Assembly (NCBI GenBank): GCA_964594065.1
Contig: CAZQKX010000001.1
Location: 95,245 to 159,244 of the forward strand
Reading direction: 5' to 3'
Length of the DNA stretch: 64,000 nt
From: 4572-13 sp964594065
GTDB lineage: Bacteria > Planctomycetota > Phycisphaerae > Sedimentisphaerales > Anaerohalosphaeraceae
The notes under the pieces were generated by a model. That model was not told the origin of the DNA. It saw only the letters and a list, made by a program, of their open reading frames with translations, and searched no databases. The position numbers and the translations under genes are program-made. This document shows positions 25,760 to 33,558 of the stretch, piece after piece (positions within the stretch are counted from its first letter, which is position 1; every line of letters begins with the position of its first letter).

Positions 25760-27946
25760 ATGTATGGATTACAATGGATTGATCTGGCTGTTATCATTGG
25801 TTATTTTTTCTTTGTCATAGCCATTGGCATCTGGTCGATGCGAAGGATCAAAAACCAGGAGGATTATTTTTTAGCGGGTCGACGTTTCGGAAAATTTATT
25901 CAGACATTTGCCGCCTTCGGTCAAAGCACCTCCGCAGATAATGCCGTCGGAGTCACAACAACGACATACAGCAATGGCATCGCCGGTGTCTGGAGCTCGT
26001 TATTGTATTTATTTACGACGCCGATGTATTGGATGACAATGCCCTGGATGCGCCGCTTACGATTAATCACACTGGGCGATTTTTTTAAAGAACGCTACGG
26101 TTCAAAACTCATGGCTTGTGTCTATGCCGTTATTGGCTCGATCGGCATGATGACGATCATTTCCGTGGGCTTTTCTGCGATGAGCAAAACCGTCGTTGCG
26201 CTAACCCCGAAGACGGCCCAGGAACTTACCGCCCAGGAAAGAACCGAATATCAAATGGCAGAGGAACTGGATGCCCTGCAAGCGCGTGATTTTCGAAGTT
26301 TATCTCCATCGGAGCAAGCACGATTAGGCACATTAACAGTGCAGAAACCTCGAAAAATGTTTTTTCATCTTAGCCCTGATATTCTTATCTGGATCGTGTG
26401 TGTCATTGTCATTATTTACGCTGTCATGGGAGGGCTCGAAGCTGCATTTTTAACCGATACATTACAAGGTATTTTTATCATTATTTTATCGATCCTGCTG
26501 TTTCCTTTTGCCTGGTCCAGGATGAATTCGATCTTTGGGGGTTCAGGGGTGATGGATGCTTTTCGGACATTGCACAGCCAACTGCCCGAGGCTTACTTTG
26601 AAATCTTTGGATCTCCTTCAGCGATAGATTTTACCTGGTACTATATTGTCATGCTTACGATCATGGCTACCATAAACGTCATGATACAGCCGAACGCGTT
26701 AGTTGCAACAGGCTCTGCGAAAGGAGAGTATGAGTGCCGTTTCGGATTTGTAACCGGTTGCTATATGAAAAGAGCCTGTACCGTATTGTGGGGACTTCTG
26801 GCGCTGTTTGCGGTTGTGTTATATCATGACAAAGTACATGACCCGGATTTAGTCTGGGGATACGCAACACTTGATCTGCTGGGGCCCTTGAATATTGGTC
26901 TTGTGGGCTTGATGATCGCCTGTCTCATGGCAGCCCTGATGAGTACCGCGGACTGTTTGATGATCACAGGATCGAGCCTGCTCACTCATAATATCTATCG
27001 AACAATAATTTCAAATCGTTCTGAACGCCACTATGTCAGTGTCGGGCGTATATTGGGAGCCGTTGTCGTTATTGGCGGCGCACTTCTTGCCATCCAGTTT
27101 GATACCATCCTGCAGCAACTCAAATTTTGGTGGGAGTTAAATGTAATGGTTGCGGCGGCGTTCTGGCTTGGTATGAAATGGCGAAAAGCCAATCGGGCCG
27201 CTGCCTGGTGTTCGATCCTTACAACAGCGACTCTCTTTTTTGTATTACCGTCCATATTGCCCATGATCCTGCCGCAATTAAGAGAAAATGATGCTTTGCT
27301 GAAAACCACGCAGGCGCGTGTTATTACCCGAACCTATAAAGCTCATGAGATGGATGTGATAAGCCGTGAGGTTGAAATCGAGAAATGGCAACAACTGCCT
27401 GAAAGCAAACGAGTCAATACTCCCAGGCCGGAACCTTTAACGGCAGGCCGGTCTTTTGAAAAGACTTATCAACTCACCCCCAAATCGATTTTCTGGACCA
27501 AGGGAATAAAGATGGGCCCCAATGGTCAGACTTTTGGCAGCGGAACATTGAGCCTTGAGTTAGTCTTATTAGACAAGATTGGCGTTGATTTAGGCAAAAA
27601 CCCTTACGCACTCAATGAAACGATCAGGATATTCATCCGTACAAGTGTGCCATTTTTAATTTTGTTGTGTGTGGCACTGTTTACCCGTCCGGATGATAAA
27701 GCCATGATAGACCGTTTCTATGTCAAAATGAAGACACCCGTCTTGACAGATCACAAGGCCGATGTAAAAGAATTGGAACTATCGTATGCTAATCCGGGCC
27801 GCTTTAACCATAAAAAATTATTTCCAAATTCCAACTGGGAATTTGACAAGTGGAACAGGACAGATACGGTGGGTTTTGTGATTTCCCTGGTGGTCGCGAT
27901 CGGGATCGTCGGATTGCTGGTTTCAGTTTTGTCCATAGGGAAATAG
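25760..27946 (+). CDS. Sodium:solute symporter (SSS family)
   Basis: This 728-aa polytopic inner-membrane protein starts with the SSS hallmark of a first helix (DLAVIIGYFFFVIAIGIW) followed by RRIKNQEDYFLAGRRFG, then the FGQSTSADNAVG sodium-site region. More than twelve hydrophobic segments are visible. Two hydrophilic insertions (about 155-195 and about 520-600) and a charged tail make it longer than the usual ~500-600 aa. A strong AAGGAAGGAAG ribosome-binding region precedes the ATG. It probably imports the uronate or oligosaccharide released by the upstream hydrolase, coupled to sodium; the substrate is inferred only from context. Confidence 0.9.
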   Translation: MYGLQWIDLAVIIGYFFFVIAIGIWSMRRIKNQEDYFLAGRRFGKFIQTFAAFGQSTSADNAVGVTTTTYSNGIAGVWSSLLYLFTTPMYWMTMPWMRRLRLITLGDFFKERYGSKLMACVYAVIGSIGMMTIISVGFSAMSKTVVALTPKTAQELTAQERTEYQMAEELDALQARDFRSLSPSEQARLGTLTVQKPRKMFFHLSPDILIWIVCVIVIIYAVMGGLEAAFLTDTLQGIFIIILSILLFPFAWSRMNSIFGGSGVMDAFRTLHSQLPEAYFEIFGSPSAIDFTWYYIVMLTIMATINVMIQPNALVATGSAKGEYECRFGFVTGCYMKRACTVLWGLLALFAVVLYHDKVHDPDLVWGYATLDLLGPLNIGLVGLMIACLMAALMSTADCLMITGSSLLTHNIYRTIISNRSERHYVSVGRILGAVVVIGGALLAIQFDTILQQLKFWWELNVMVAAAFWLGMKWRKANRAAAWCSILTTATLFFVLPSILPMILPQLRENDALLKTTQARVITRTYKAHEMDVISREVEIEKWQQLPESKRVNTPRPEPLTAGRSFEKTYQLTPKSIFWTKGIKMGPNGQTFGSGTLSLELVLLDKIGVDLGKNPYALNETIRIFIRTSVPFLILLCVALFTRPDDKAMIDRFYVKMKTPVLTDHKADVKELELSYANPGRFNHKKLFPNSNWEFDKWNRTDTVGFVISLVVAIGIVGLLVSVLSIGK

Positions 27947-28088
27947 ATATCGCCTCACCTCAGAGAAAATCAGGCTTAATAATACTATAAAGCTTGGTGC
28001 TTTTAAAAAAGCTTATTATCCAGACATTCAATGTCGCCTAAGTCACAGGAAAGAGTTATTTCTCAGCGAAGATCAAAAGTTTTTTTGA

Positions 28089-28138
28089 GGGGGGGGATTC
28101 CGTATATTTTTTCGGAAAAACACCTAATTAAAAAAAAA
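28089..28138. repeat. Homopolymeric G8 and A9 tracts upstream of an orphan gene
   Basis: A run of eight G (28089-28096) and a run of nine A (28130-28138) flank an AT-rich segment directly upstream of the -35 box at 28144. Such tracts are prone to slippage and can alter promoter geometry. Here they lie in non-coding DNA, so any effect would be on transcription. Confidence 0.5.
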
Positions 28139-28143
28139 TAAAG

Positions 28144-28172
28144 TTGACAGTAATCACAATAATGCCGATATT
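28144..28172 (+). promoter_or_regulatory. Sigma70-like promoter of the orphan exported protein gene
   Basis: A consensus -35 TTGACA (28144-28149), a 17-base spacer and GATATT (28167-28172, four of six to TATAAT) lie about 72 bases before the ATG at 28244. The start is preceded by a GAAAGAAAGGG purine run. Confidence 0.55.
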
Positions 28173-28243
28173 GAGATGAAATGGAGTTTTAATAATCGAT
28201 AATGACTCGAAACTGTTGATTATGTTGAAAGAAAGGGCTTAGT

Positions 28244-29350
28244 ATGGAAACTAAAAAAGGATTTAAGATTAATCTCAAAAAGTCTTATTACTTCATCACA
28301 TCTTTAACATTGCTGATGTTTATTGCAGGGGTGGCGGCGGGAAGTTCCGGAGGGATCCAGCATTATAAGCTGGTGTCTTCTCTTGAGTATGCCGGGCCGG
28401 GTCAATTCAGAAACCAAACTGAGCAGTTGATCACTATTGAGAAGAAGTCGTTGTCCGATGCTAAAGTGGGGTATGTTGTTTCAGCCGGGGACATGTTTAA
28501 CGATTTGTCATTTGTGGTTGATAGGGATAAACAGCAGTTGTTGCAGGTTTCCAACAGTGCTGCTTTTTGGGCCCAGATAAATAATCATTGCGTTAAATCA
28601 CTTAAGAAAACAAATGGAGATGATATCCAAAAAACATGGAAGCAGTCGTTTGATCTGTCTTCCGTTCAAAATTCACTCCCGGCGAACCTGAACTTTACAT
28701 TGACTGCCATGCAGGTGGACAATCAGGGTGTTGGAAAAATGATAGCAGTTCGCGCTTTATCGGAGCCGTTTTTTGTTCCACTTTCTGCCGGGACCGCGAC
28801 ATCAAGAATCAACAGTGTGTACCTTTTTGACTCGGCGATTGAAGAAATTTATCTGAATGTTTCAATTTTTGAGTCGATAACGACGTTTAACGGCTTTAAG
28901 GAAGTTCTGCAGCACAAAGTTGCGATCTGCAAAAGCAATGCTGATGGACAGCCGGTCGACTTAAAGGGTTTTGGAAAAGAGTTTGAAAGTTTTGTCTCAA
29001 AGGTAAATCTGACAAAAGGTTTCAAGGTTACCCGCCCATGTGCCTTGCCGGAGTGGGCCAAAACGGAAAGCCTACCGTCTATTCAAGCGGCCGGCATTTG
29101 TTCATCGCTTGCTTGTGAAGGCGCCTTGAATCCTGTCACTTCAATTTCGATGCCTGTCACGAGGATTCTTGAGAATCAGATGGCAGCCGATGAGGGCACT
29201 CCCGGCCAACGGGAATGGTGGGATGTTTGGGGTCAACTGGTTGATTGGGTGGGTCCTTGGCCTGCTGCCGGTATTGTGGCGACGGCGATTACGGTTCCAA
29301 TCGCGACGAGCGGCGGTGGCGGAGGAAGTAGCGGCGCAGCGTCTCCCTAA
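28244..29350 (+). CDS. Unrecognised exported or membrane-anchored protein
   Basis: I do not recognise this 368-aa protein. It has a basic N-terminus (METKKGFKINLKKSYY), one hydrophobic segment (about 18-34, ITSLTLLMFIAGVAAGS) that may be a signal peptide or anchor, and a soluble middle of mixed alpha/beta character. Near the end is a second hydrophobic stretch (WPAAGIVATAITVPIA, about 340-356), followed by a Gly/Ser tail (GGGGGSSGAASP). Several cysteines sit near the C-terminal third (ICSSLACEG). It has its own promoter and is followed by a good intrinsic terminator, so it is probably monocistronic. It lies immediately before the exopolysaccharide operon and could be related to the cell envelope; that is only positional inference. 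Confidence 0.75.
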   Translation: METKKGFKINLKKSYYFITSLTLLMFIAGVAAGSSGGIQHYKLVSSLEYAGPGQFRNQTEQLITIEKKSLSDAKVGYVVSAGDMFNDLSFVVDRDKQQLLQVSNSAAFWAQINNHCVKSLKKTNGDDIQKTWKQSFDLSSVQNSLPANLNFTLTAMQVDNQGVGKMIAVRALSEPFFVPLSAGTATSRINSVYLFDSAIEEIYLNVSIFESITTFNGFKEVLQHKVAICKSNADGQPVDLKGFGKEFESFVSKVNLTKGFKVTRPCALPEWAKTESLPSIQAAGICSSLACEGALNPVTSISMPVTRILENQMAADEGTPGQREWWDVWGQLVDWVGPWPAAGIVATAITVPIATSGGGGGSSGAASP

Positions 29351-29383
29351 AACGCCACATATGAAGTTATAAAGATTGACACA

Positions 29384-29419
29384 AAGCCTTGGTTGTTTTA
29401 GGACGCCAGGGCTTTTTTT
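29384..29419 (+). terminator. Rho-independent terminator after the orphan gene
   Basis: A 9-bp stem (AAGCCTTGG / CCAGGGCTT, one G-U pair) with a 13-base loop runs directly into a T7 tract. It lies 34 bases after the stop at 29350 and before the exopolysaccharide promoter, separating the two transcription units. Confidence 0.85.
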
Positions 29420-29466
29420 GTGACCCCATTATATTATTATTTTTCGCGATTTTATCGAAGATTTCA

Positions 29467-29494
29467 TTGCAACTCAATGTGTTTTCGGTATAAT
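29467..29494 (+). promoter_or_regulatory. Sigma70-like promoter of the exopolysaccharide operon
   Basis: TTGCAA (29467-29472), a 16-base spacer and a perfect TATAAT (29489-29494) lie 32 bases upstream of the first gene. No other strong promoter is apparent between here and 62197, and genes are closely packed, so much of the locus may be read from this site. Confidence 0.65.
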
Positions 29495-29526
29495 TAACCA
29501 AAGAAAATTTTCATGGAGGAAATCAT

Positions 29527-30357
29527 TTGGAGCTTCAAACAAAAATGACGGAATTCGCCGGCCCCAAGGGGCTTTTTTGGGTATCGGCTTTTTTGCTTTT
29601 TTTCTTAGTTGGCTGTGGGCCGTCTTTATCGTCCCCGGAGCAAGTTGCAGTGTTCATGAAAGCCGGCCCCATTGAAACCACACGGGATGTTGATTCATTG
29701 GTTCAGGGCAAGCCGGGCCCTTATCGTGTTATTTCCGGTGACGTACTTGAATTTCAGATGCATGTCAGTCTTCGCATTGTCTCTACTGAATTGATTGAGT
29801 GGCTCAAACCCAATTATGCAAACAAGGACATTGATGCTTATTTGGTTCGTATCAGTGATGCGGGAACCATTACCCTGCCGGTTATCGGAGAGATACACGT
29901 TGCGAACAAAACCCTTGCCGAGATCGAAGAACAGGTCCGGAATGAATATTACCCGAAATATGTTGTCACCCCCCCCATGCTGATCTGTCAGGTTGAAAAG
30001 TACCAAGGCGAACATGAAAGAGTTTTTACGGTTATGGGCTTGGTAAACAAACCCGACGCATATGATTACCCGCCCGATGTCGAATATAATCTTATCGAGG
30101 CATTAGCTTTTGCCGGCGGTCTCGATATGGTTGCGGATCCAAAATTTGTCAAAGTCTTACGTCAGGATGCCGACGGTGAGGTTCTCCAGGCGACTTTCGG
30201 GGTCGATGATAAGTCGTTGCAATTTTCGTATAGTGTTGCGATAAAACCAGGGGATGTGATCTATGTCAATCACACACTGAGTACGCGTATCAATAAATTT
30301 CTGTCCGATGTATTTCATATAACCGTTGGTGCAACGAGCAATTCAAGTCTTGATTAG
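29527..30357 (+). CDS. wza: Polysaccharide export lipoprotein (Wza/OPX family)
   Basis: This 276-aa outer-membrane export protein starts at TTG 29527, which has GGAGGA 6 bases upstream; the in-frame ATG at 29545 is less well placed. A lipoprotein signal ends in LVGC. A Poly_export domain begins at YRVISGDVLEFQM (about 64), with ISDAGTITLPVIGEI, followed by one SLBB-like region (about 165-245, VNKPDAYDYPPDVEYNLIEA). It is shorter than E. coli Wza, lacking the C-terminal helix-rich extension, as in many OPX proteins. It should form the exit channel with the Wzc-like protein encoded next. Confidence 0.92.
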   Translation: MELQTKMTEFAGPKGLFWVSAFLLFFLVGCGPSLSSPEQVAVFMKAGPIETTRDVDSLVQGKPGPYRVISGDVLEFQMHVSLRIVSTELIEWLKPNYANKDIDAYLVRISDAGTITLPVIGEIHVANKTLAEIEEQVRNEYYPKYVVTPPMLICQVEKYQGEHERVFTVMGLVNKPDAYDYPPDVEYNLIEALAFAGGLDMVADPKFVKVLRQDADGEVLQATFGVDDKSLQFSYSVAIKPGDVIYVNHTLSTRINKFLSDVFHITVGATSNSSLD

Positions 30358-30378
30358 GGAACTATTGTAAGGGACACA

Positions 30379-32658
30379 ATGAGTAACGACCATATTAAAA
30401 ACGGAGACTCAAATCTGCCTTTTTCTCCGGCTGAAGGAGTACAGGAAGAAGGTTTGCTGCAAATCGGCTTGCATCATCGGTGGACGATTCTTGTGACGAT
30501 GTTCTTGTTTTTAGTTGCGGCGTTTGTTTATATTCTAAAAGCCACACCGATTTATACGAGCACTTCGAGGGTCATTGTGGAGCAAAGCGGGCCGAAAATC
30601 ATTGGTGACAATGATGGATTCATTGCCCGTACGAGTACCTATCTATATACGCAGCAGGTCGTGCTCAAATCTTCATTGGTTGTCAATGAAGTCCTCGCGG
30701 ATGATTCTGACATAAATAGATATCGAACATTTAATAATGTGGATAACGTAAGCGCATTTCTGAAAAACAGTCTGGCTGTTAGTGTCGGAAAAAGGGATGA
30801 TGTGATCTCGATTTCATTCGATTCACCCTATCCCGTCGAAGCTGCGGGTATTGTCAATGCTGTTGTTGATTCTTATATCAAGTATCACTCTACCACAAAA
30901 CAGACCATTGTTTCCAAAGTCCTGAACATTCTTCAGAAGGAAAAAGTCAACCGGGACAAAGAATTGTCAGATAAATATAAGGAAGTTGTGGAGTTTACCC
31001 GTAATAACGGGGTACTTCCATTTGACAACCAGGGGCAGAATGTTGTTTTCCAAAAACTGATTGCGTTGTCCGATGCATTGACCGAGGCGCAGTTGATGAC
31101 GGTTAATGCATGGGCTGATTACGAATCTGTTAAAACGGTCGCAGATGATCCGCTCAAAGTCAAACAGTTTGCGGCGGCGATACCGACCTCAAGTATTCGG
31201 GTACTTGTCAATGACACGGAAACTCAACTGGAATCCGAATTAAGAGAGGCCGAAGTCGAATTAAGCAATGCGGGCTATCACGTTACTAAAAATCACCCGG
31301 CTGTTAAAGCACTTCATGATAAATACGACTATATCAAAGGCGATCTCGATAAGGAGCTGAGAAAATTCAGCGATGCTTATATTGACGTGATAAAACAACG
31401 GTGGGAGACGGCCAAGCAAAAGGAACAAACGCTGCAGGAAGCTTTTGATGATCAGCGAATTGCTTCTCAAGAACTGGGCGTTAAAGCAGCGGAATATTCA
31501 ATGCTGCAGTCAGAATTAAAACGGGCCGAAAGGATTTGCGAGATTGTTGATGACCGCATTAAAGAACTCAACGTGACTGAGGATACCGGCGCACTGAACA
31601 TCAGCATCCTGGAAATCGCTCATCCTGCTGAACACCCTTCGCGTCCGAAGAAAGCCAAAATTCTGGCGATGGCTTTGGTCTTTGGATTTGTGTTCGGTGG
31701 CGGCCTGGCGTTGGTTCGTGACTGGACGGATGTTCGCATTCGGTCGGCGGATGAAATATCCGCAGTGCTTGGTATACCGATTCTCGGGGTTGTGCCGTCA
31801 ATGGAAGAAGATGGAACGAATTCAAACCGCAGCCGGATGCTTGGTTTCAAATCCATACTTGATGCGTGCCGAAAGATGCAGGAAACGCTATCGGGCATTG
31901 TCAGAAGCCGACAGAAGACCGCAGGCCTTGCTTCGCTGAGATCTGATGACAGGATGACTGACTTAGAAAAGCAGGGAGTCATCGCCCGAGGCCAGAAAGT
32001 GTGCCTGGATCCCAAGAGCACGATAGCCGAAGCGTACCGAACGATTCGTACGGCGGTCTTTTTTGGTGCTCCAAAGAGCGAAGCTAAGACAATTCTTATA
32101 ACGTCGCCTGATGCCGCTGACGGCAAAAGCACGCTGGCCAGCAATCTGGCAATCACGATGGCTCAGGCGGGGCAAAAAACACTCATTCTGGATGCTGATT
32201 TCCGGAAGCCGAAACAGCATCATATTTTCGATTTTGAAAACGACAAGGGGTTGTCCAATGTGTTGACCGGTCACGATTCTTTAGAGACGGTCATCCGGGT
32301 GGGCCCTGTCAAAGACCTTGATATTATAAGTTGCGGGCCGGAAATGCCGAATCCGTCAGAAATCCTCAACAGTAACGATTTTGTTGAGATACTGAAAGAG
32401 CTTTCGAATCGATATGATCGTATTATTATAGATTCTCCGCCGGTCGGGCTGGTCTCTGACAGTCAAATCCTTTCAGCAATTTGCAATCTATCACTATTGG
32501 TACTCAGGGCCGAGAAATCTACGAGAAAGCACAGTCAGCAGGCTCGTGATGCTTTGTTAAGTGTCGGCGGTCGCTTGCTGGGTGCGGTTATCAATGATGT
32601 GCCGCGGAGCAAAAGCCGTTATGGTTACTATTCCAATTACGGATATCATGCCGACTAA
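30379..32658 (+). CDS. wzc: Wzc-like chain-length determinant with BY-kinase domain
   Basis: This 759-aa inner-membrane protein has a Wzz domain between two membrane segments (about 35-55 and 428-447), with long coiled-coil helices (about 190-400) in the periplasm. The cytoplasmic tail is a bacterial tyrosine kinase: Walker A SPDAADGKSTLASNLA (about 577-592), Walker A' LILDADF (about 602) and Walker B RIIIDSPP (about 681). The C-terminus ends in a tyrosine cluster (SRYGYYSNYGYHAD), the usual autophosphorylation site. It controls polymer length and export together with the Wza-like protein, and its phosphorylation is probably reversed by the next gene product. Confidence 0.95.
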   Translation: MSNDHIKNGDSNLPFSPAEGVQEEGLLQIGLHHRWTILVTMFLFLVAAFVYILKATPIYTSTSRVIVEQSGPKIIGDNDGFIARTSTYLYTQQVVLKSSLVVNEVLADDSDINRYRTFNNVDNVSAFLKNSLAVSVGKRDDVISISFDSPYPVEAAGIVNAVVDSYIKYHSTTKQTIVSKVLNILQKEKVNRDKELSDKYKEVVEFTRNNGVLPFDNQGQNVVFQKLIALSDALTEAQLMTVNAWADYESVKTVADDPLKVKQFAAAIPTSSIRVLVNDTETQLESELREAEVELSNAGYHVTKNHPAVKALHDKYDYIKGDLDKELRKFSDAYIDVIKQRWETAKQKEQTLQEAFDDQRIASQELGVKAAEYSMLQSELKRAERICEIVDDRIKELNVTEDTGALNISILEIAHPAEHPSRPKKAKILAMALVFGFVFGGGLALVRDWTDVRIRSADEISAVLGIPILGVVPSMEEDGTNSNRSRMLGFKSILDACRKMQETLSGIVRSRQKTAGLASLRSDDRMTDLEKQGVIARGQKVCLDPKSTIAEAYRTIRTAVFFGAPKSEAKTILITSPDAADGKSTLASNLAITMAQAGQKTLILDADFRKPKQHHIFDFENDKGLSNVLTGHDSLETVIRVGPVKDLDIISCGPEMPNPSEILNSNDFVEILKELSNRYDRIIIDSPPVGLVSDSQILSAICNLSLLVLRAEKSTRKHSQQARDALLSVGGRLLGAVINDVPRSKSRYGYYSNYGYHAD

Positions 32659-32712
32659 GGCGGGGTATTGTCTGGAGATGCATAACTTGTTTTAGATCGA
32701 GGCACCTAAGAA

Positions 32713-33558
32713 TTGACAGGACACATTCATGACAATTTGTTTGAAGCTGAATACCCCAATGATAATACGTTAAATCAGGGTTATATTGATATTCACTGTC
32801 ATTGTCTGCCGGGGCTTGACGATGGTCCGGTGACAGTCTCGGAATCACTTGCCCTTTGCCAGGCGTTAAACAACGATGGCATAACGACTGTCATCGCCAC
32901 GCCGCATCAACTCGGGCGTTTCAGTGGGTATAATGAAGCAATGCAGGTCAGGGAGGCCGTTTCATCACTGAATGAAAAACTAAGAGACAATGAGATCGCT
33001 CTTCAGATCGTACCGGGGGCGGATGTTCGTGTTGATGAGAGAATCTGCAGCCTGCTTGAAGCAGACAAGATTCTTACGCTTGCTGATGGAGGAAGGTATC
33101 TTTTGCTTGAACTCCCGCATGAAATTCTTATCGATATTCAGCCATTGATCGAAGATCTGACATCGATGGGGATTGCGGCGATCATTTCACATCCGGAGCG
33201 GCATTCGGGACTTTTGCAAGAACCTGATATATTGCTTAAATGGCTTGAATCTTCCGCTTATTTACAAGTGACCGCCGGCAGTCTGCTTGGGGATTTTGGA
33301 TCGGCTACCCAAAAATTTTCGTGGCAGATGTTAGGTTCAGGATGGATATCGTGCATTGCAACGGACAGCCATAATTTAGATGGTCGCAGGCCCCGTATGA
33401 AAGCGGCTTATGAACGCATCAGCATGGAATTTAGTGAGGCGTTTGCCAGGCTGGTATGCATCGAGAACCCATTACGAATTCTTAAGGGGAAGGACCTTGC
33501 AGTGACCTCTGCAAAGACAAAGGTGTATGGTGATGGAAGAGAACAAAAACCTTTCTAA
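32713..33558 (+). CDS. CpsB/CapC-type PHP tyrosine phosphatase
   Basis: This 281-aa metal-dependent phosphatase of the PHP family has metal-binding motifs DIHCHCLPGLDDGP (about 26-39), ATPHQ (about 63), SHPER (about 159) and a late DSHN (about 217). These match CpsB/Wzb-substituting enzymes that dephosphorylate the BY-kinase tyrosine cluster. The start is a TTG at 32713 with a poor ribosome-binding site; no in-frame ATG lies before the first metal motif, so TTG is the best choice. It follows the kinase gene by 54 bases and overlaps the next gene by 32 bases. Confidence 0.9.
   Translation: MTGHIHDNLFEAEYPNDNTLNQGYIDIHCHCLPGLDDGPVTVSESLALCQALNNDGITTVIATPHQLGRFSGYNEAMQVREAVSSLNEKLRDNEIALQIVPGADVRVDERICSLLEADKILTLADGGRYLLLELPHEILIDIQPLIEDLTSMGIAAIISHPERHSGLLQEPDILLKWLESSAYLQVTAGSLLGDFGSATQKFSWQMLGSGWISCIATDSHNLDGRRPRMKAAYERISMEFSEAFARLVCIENPLRILKGKDLAVTSAKTKVYGDGREQKPF

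Noticed and set aside
27985..28016. GCTTTT/AAAAGC hairpin after the symporter gene
   Set aside because: It is short, AT-rich and not followed by a T tract, so it is not supported as a terminator.
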